Assembly: GCF_016775005.1 (NCBI RefSeq) | Contig: NZ_JAEUXI010000001.1 | Location: 372,001-436,000 of the forward strand | Direction: 5' to 3' | Length of the DNA stretch: 64,000 bases | DNA from: Streptococcus suis | GTDB taxonomy: Bacteria > Bacillota > Bacilli > Lactobacillales > Streptococcaceae | Shown: positions 62,672-64,000 of the stretch, piece by piece | Position numbering within the stretch: the stretch's first letter is position 1 | How the letters are laid out: every line of letters starts with the position of its first letter | Notes under the pieces: generated by a model | Database searches by the model: none | What the model was told of the DNA's origin: nothing | What the model saw: the letters and a program-made list of their open reading frames with translations, nothing else | Position numbers and translations under genes: made by a program

Positions 62672-64000
62672 TTACTTGGCTTCAAAACCTTGAGCTACTG
62701 CTTCTGGGAAGTTCTCTTCCACTACGCTTGCACAGTGGTCACAGATTGTTGCTCCATAACTGCGTTCTACAACGCTAGTATCAATACGGCGGCAACGGTC
62801 ACATACTTCACCTGCTGCACGTTCTACTGCAAAGGCAACTTCATCCACCATAAGTGCACTTTCAGGAGCTGCTTCCGTGGTTACTGTAAGGTTTGAAACG
62901 ATGAGCAACTGAGCAAGGTCTGCATTCAAGCTCTCCAAGAAGGACTTGGTTTCAGCTGAGACATAGGCAGTCAAATGAGCTTCAAGTGACTTACCGATGA
63001 CCTTTGCATTACGCGCTTCTTCCAAGGCTTTTTGTGCCTGAGTACGGAAGTTCATAAAGTTTTCCCAATCAGCCAAAAGCTGCGCTTCATTGGCAAAGGT
63101 TTCCACCTCTGGCATTTCCGCCAATTGTACAAATTCTTCTGCTTCGTGTTCCAAGTATGACCAGATTTCTTCTGCTGTGTGTGGCAAGATCGGAGTCAAG
63201 AGCTTAGTAATTTTTACCAAGATGTCATAGAAAACGGTCTGCATCTGACGACGAGAAAGTGATTTAGCACCATCAATGTAGACAACATCTTTGGCAAAAT
63301 CGAGGTAGAAGGCTGACAGGTCAAGTGTGACAAAGTTAACCACAGACTTGTAGATAGCCATGAAGTCATAGTTGTCATATGCTTCGCGGATTTGAGCTAC
63401 CAGTTTGTTAAATTTCACCAAGAGGTACTGGTCAACAGAACGAAGCTCTTGGTAAGCCAGTGCATCACTTGCAGGATTGAAATCAGAAGTGTTGGCAATC
63501 AAGAAGCGAAGGGTATTACGGATTTTACGGTAGGTTTCAGAAACCTGTCCCAGAATATCCATAGACACACGTACGTCGTTTGAAGTATCAACGGATGTCA
63601 CCCATAGACGCAAGATTTCTGCACCAAATTGTTTCTCAACATCACTTGGAAGAATGGTATTTCCTAGGGATTTAGACATCTTCATTCCTTTACCATCTAG
63701 GACAAAACCTTGTGACAAGACAGCCTTGTATGGTGCATGACCATTTACGGCTACAGAGGTAATCAAGGATGAGTTAAACCAACCACGGTATTGGTCAGAA
63801 CCTTCTAGGTAGAGGTCTGCTGGGTAGGCTAGGTTTTCACGTGCGTTCATAACACCATTCCAAGATGAACCAGAGTCAAACCATACGTCCATGATGTCTG
63901 TTTCTTTGGTAAATTCGCCATTTGGTGAACCTGGATGAGTGAAACCAGCTGGCAAAAGATCTTTTGCTTCTGATTTCCACCAGATGATAGAACCATGTTC
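62672..64000 (-). CDS. ileS: Isoleucyl-tRNA synthetase (partial, N-terminus outside window)
   Basis: The last 440 or so residues of IleRS are visible. They begin in the catalytic domain ([18 protein letters not shown] at the edge). [13 protein letters not shown] and the KMSKS loop ([14 protein letters not shown]) follow, then the anticodon-binding domain and the C-terminal zinc knuckle (CDRCRRID...CDHC). The gene runs off the right edge; the start and any T-box leader lie outside. Confidence 0.97.
   Translation of the reverse strand, partial: EHGSIIWWKSEAKDLLPAGFTHPGSPNGEFTKETDIMDVWFDSGSSWNGVMNARENLAYPADLYLEGSDQYRGWFNSSLITSVAVNGHAPYKAVLSQGFVLDGKGMKMSKSLGNTILPSDVEKQFGAEILRLWVTSVDTSNDVRVSMDILGQVSETYRKIRNTLRFLIANTSDFNPASDALAYQELRSVDQYLLVKFNKLVAQIREAYDNYDFMAIYKSVVNFVTLDLSAFYLDFAKDVVYIDGAKSLSRRQMQTVFYDILVKITKLLTPILPHTAEEIWSYLEHEAEEFVQLAEMPEVETFANEAQLLADWENFMNFRTQAQKALEEARNAKVIGKSLEAHLTAYVSAETKSFLESLNADLAQLLIVSNLTVTTEAAPESALMVDEVAFAVERAAGEVCDRCRRIDTSVVERSYGATICDHCASVVEENFPEAVAQGFEAK

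Noticed and set aside
1-64000. tRNA, rRNA, insertion sequences, prophage or defence islands
   Set aside because: I saw no tRNA arms (no GTTCRA-type T-loops with CCA-flanked stems), no transposase or integrase motifs, and no long run of atypical genes. The window looks like core chromosome.

Overview
The window is low-GC Firmicute DNA and most likely from Streptococcus suis or a close relative. The evidence is a chromosomal set of streptococcal families: DUF3272, DUF1827, DUF1797, ClpE with an N-terminal zinc finger, PgdA, mevalonate-pathway isoprenoid genes, a methionine aminopeptidase with the streptococcal insert, and a surface protein with a YSIRK-like signal and an LPXTG anchor. Two riboswitch classes typical of lactic acid bacteria are also present: a preQ1-II element before queT and an SMK (SAM-III) box before metK. 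The window is mostly core genome. I saw no phage, insertion sequence, CRISPR array, rRNA or tRNA.

Layout. 1-3161 (minus): DUF948 (partial), lgt, hprK, and a PspC/DUF4097-like envelope pair. 3230-7305 (minus): sprT-like, tex, an aldo/keto reductase and queT. 7435-7869 (plus): a GtrA-like protein. 7891-13546 (minus): YihY, map, GNAT, murA, a quinone-reductase-like flavoprotein and metK. The metK leader is about 500 nt and carries a six-copy tandem hairpin array running into the riboswitch. 14180-17044 (plus): a secreted GH25 muramidase with Bsp-like repeats. 17085-19361 (minus): dCMP deaminase, a CBS-domain protein and an M42 peptidase. birA (plus) follows. 20343-25475 (minus): DUF3272, dnaX, msrC, leuD and leuC. 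25480-28352 (minus): DUF1294, leuB and leuA, behind a leucine attenuator. PadR and udk diverge from a Gfo/Idh oxidoreductase and a DEAD-box helicase. 32008-40824 (minus): pgdA, a glyoxalase, a giant GH31 surface enzyme and gpmA. 41049-44746 (plus): thiolase, mvaS and mvaA (upper mevalonate pathway). 44756-54084 (minus, apart from one small plus-strand gene): GNAT, hup, ypmS/ypmR-like genes, degV and the recN-argR-tlyA-ispA-xseB-xseA operon. The rest holds a YpfJ-type metallopeptidase, folD, an amino-acid ABC transporter, DUF1797, clpE, an MBL hydrolase, a NUDIX hydrolase, DUF1827 and the 3' part of ileS.

Functional links. The thiolase-mvaS-mvaA run makes mevalonate, which feeds the prenyl synthase IspA in the xse operon. 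metK uses methionine, while msrC and map recycle or release it. leuABCD forms one transcription unit, apparently under double control: a CodY-like site, and a leader peptide with three consecutive Leu codons. PgdA, MurA, the GH25 enzyme, Lgt and the LPXTG protein all act on the envelope.

The most interesting signals are non-coding. They are the metK leader array whose unit repeats one arm of the SMK helix, a recurrent leaderless promoter layout (extended -10 placed 6-7 nt before ATG) at tex, birA, DUF3272, msrC and a micro-ORF, and a perfect palindrome lying between the two -10 boxes of the udk-padR/oxidoreductase divergent promoters.
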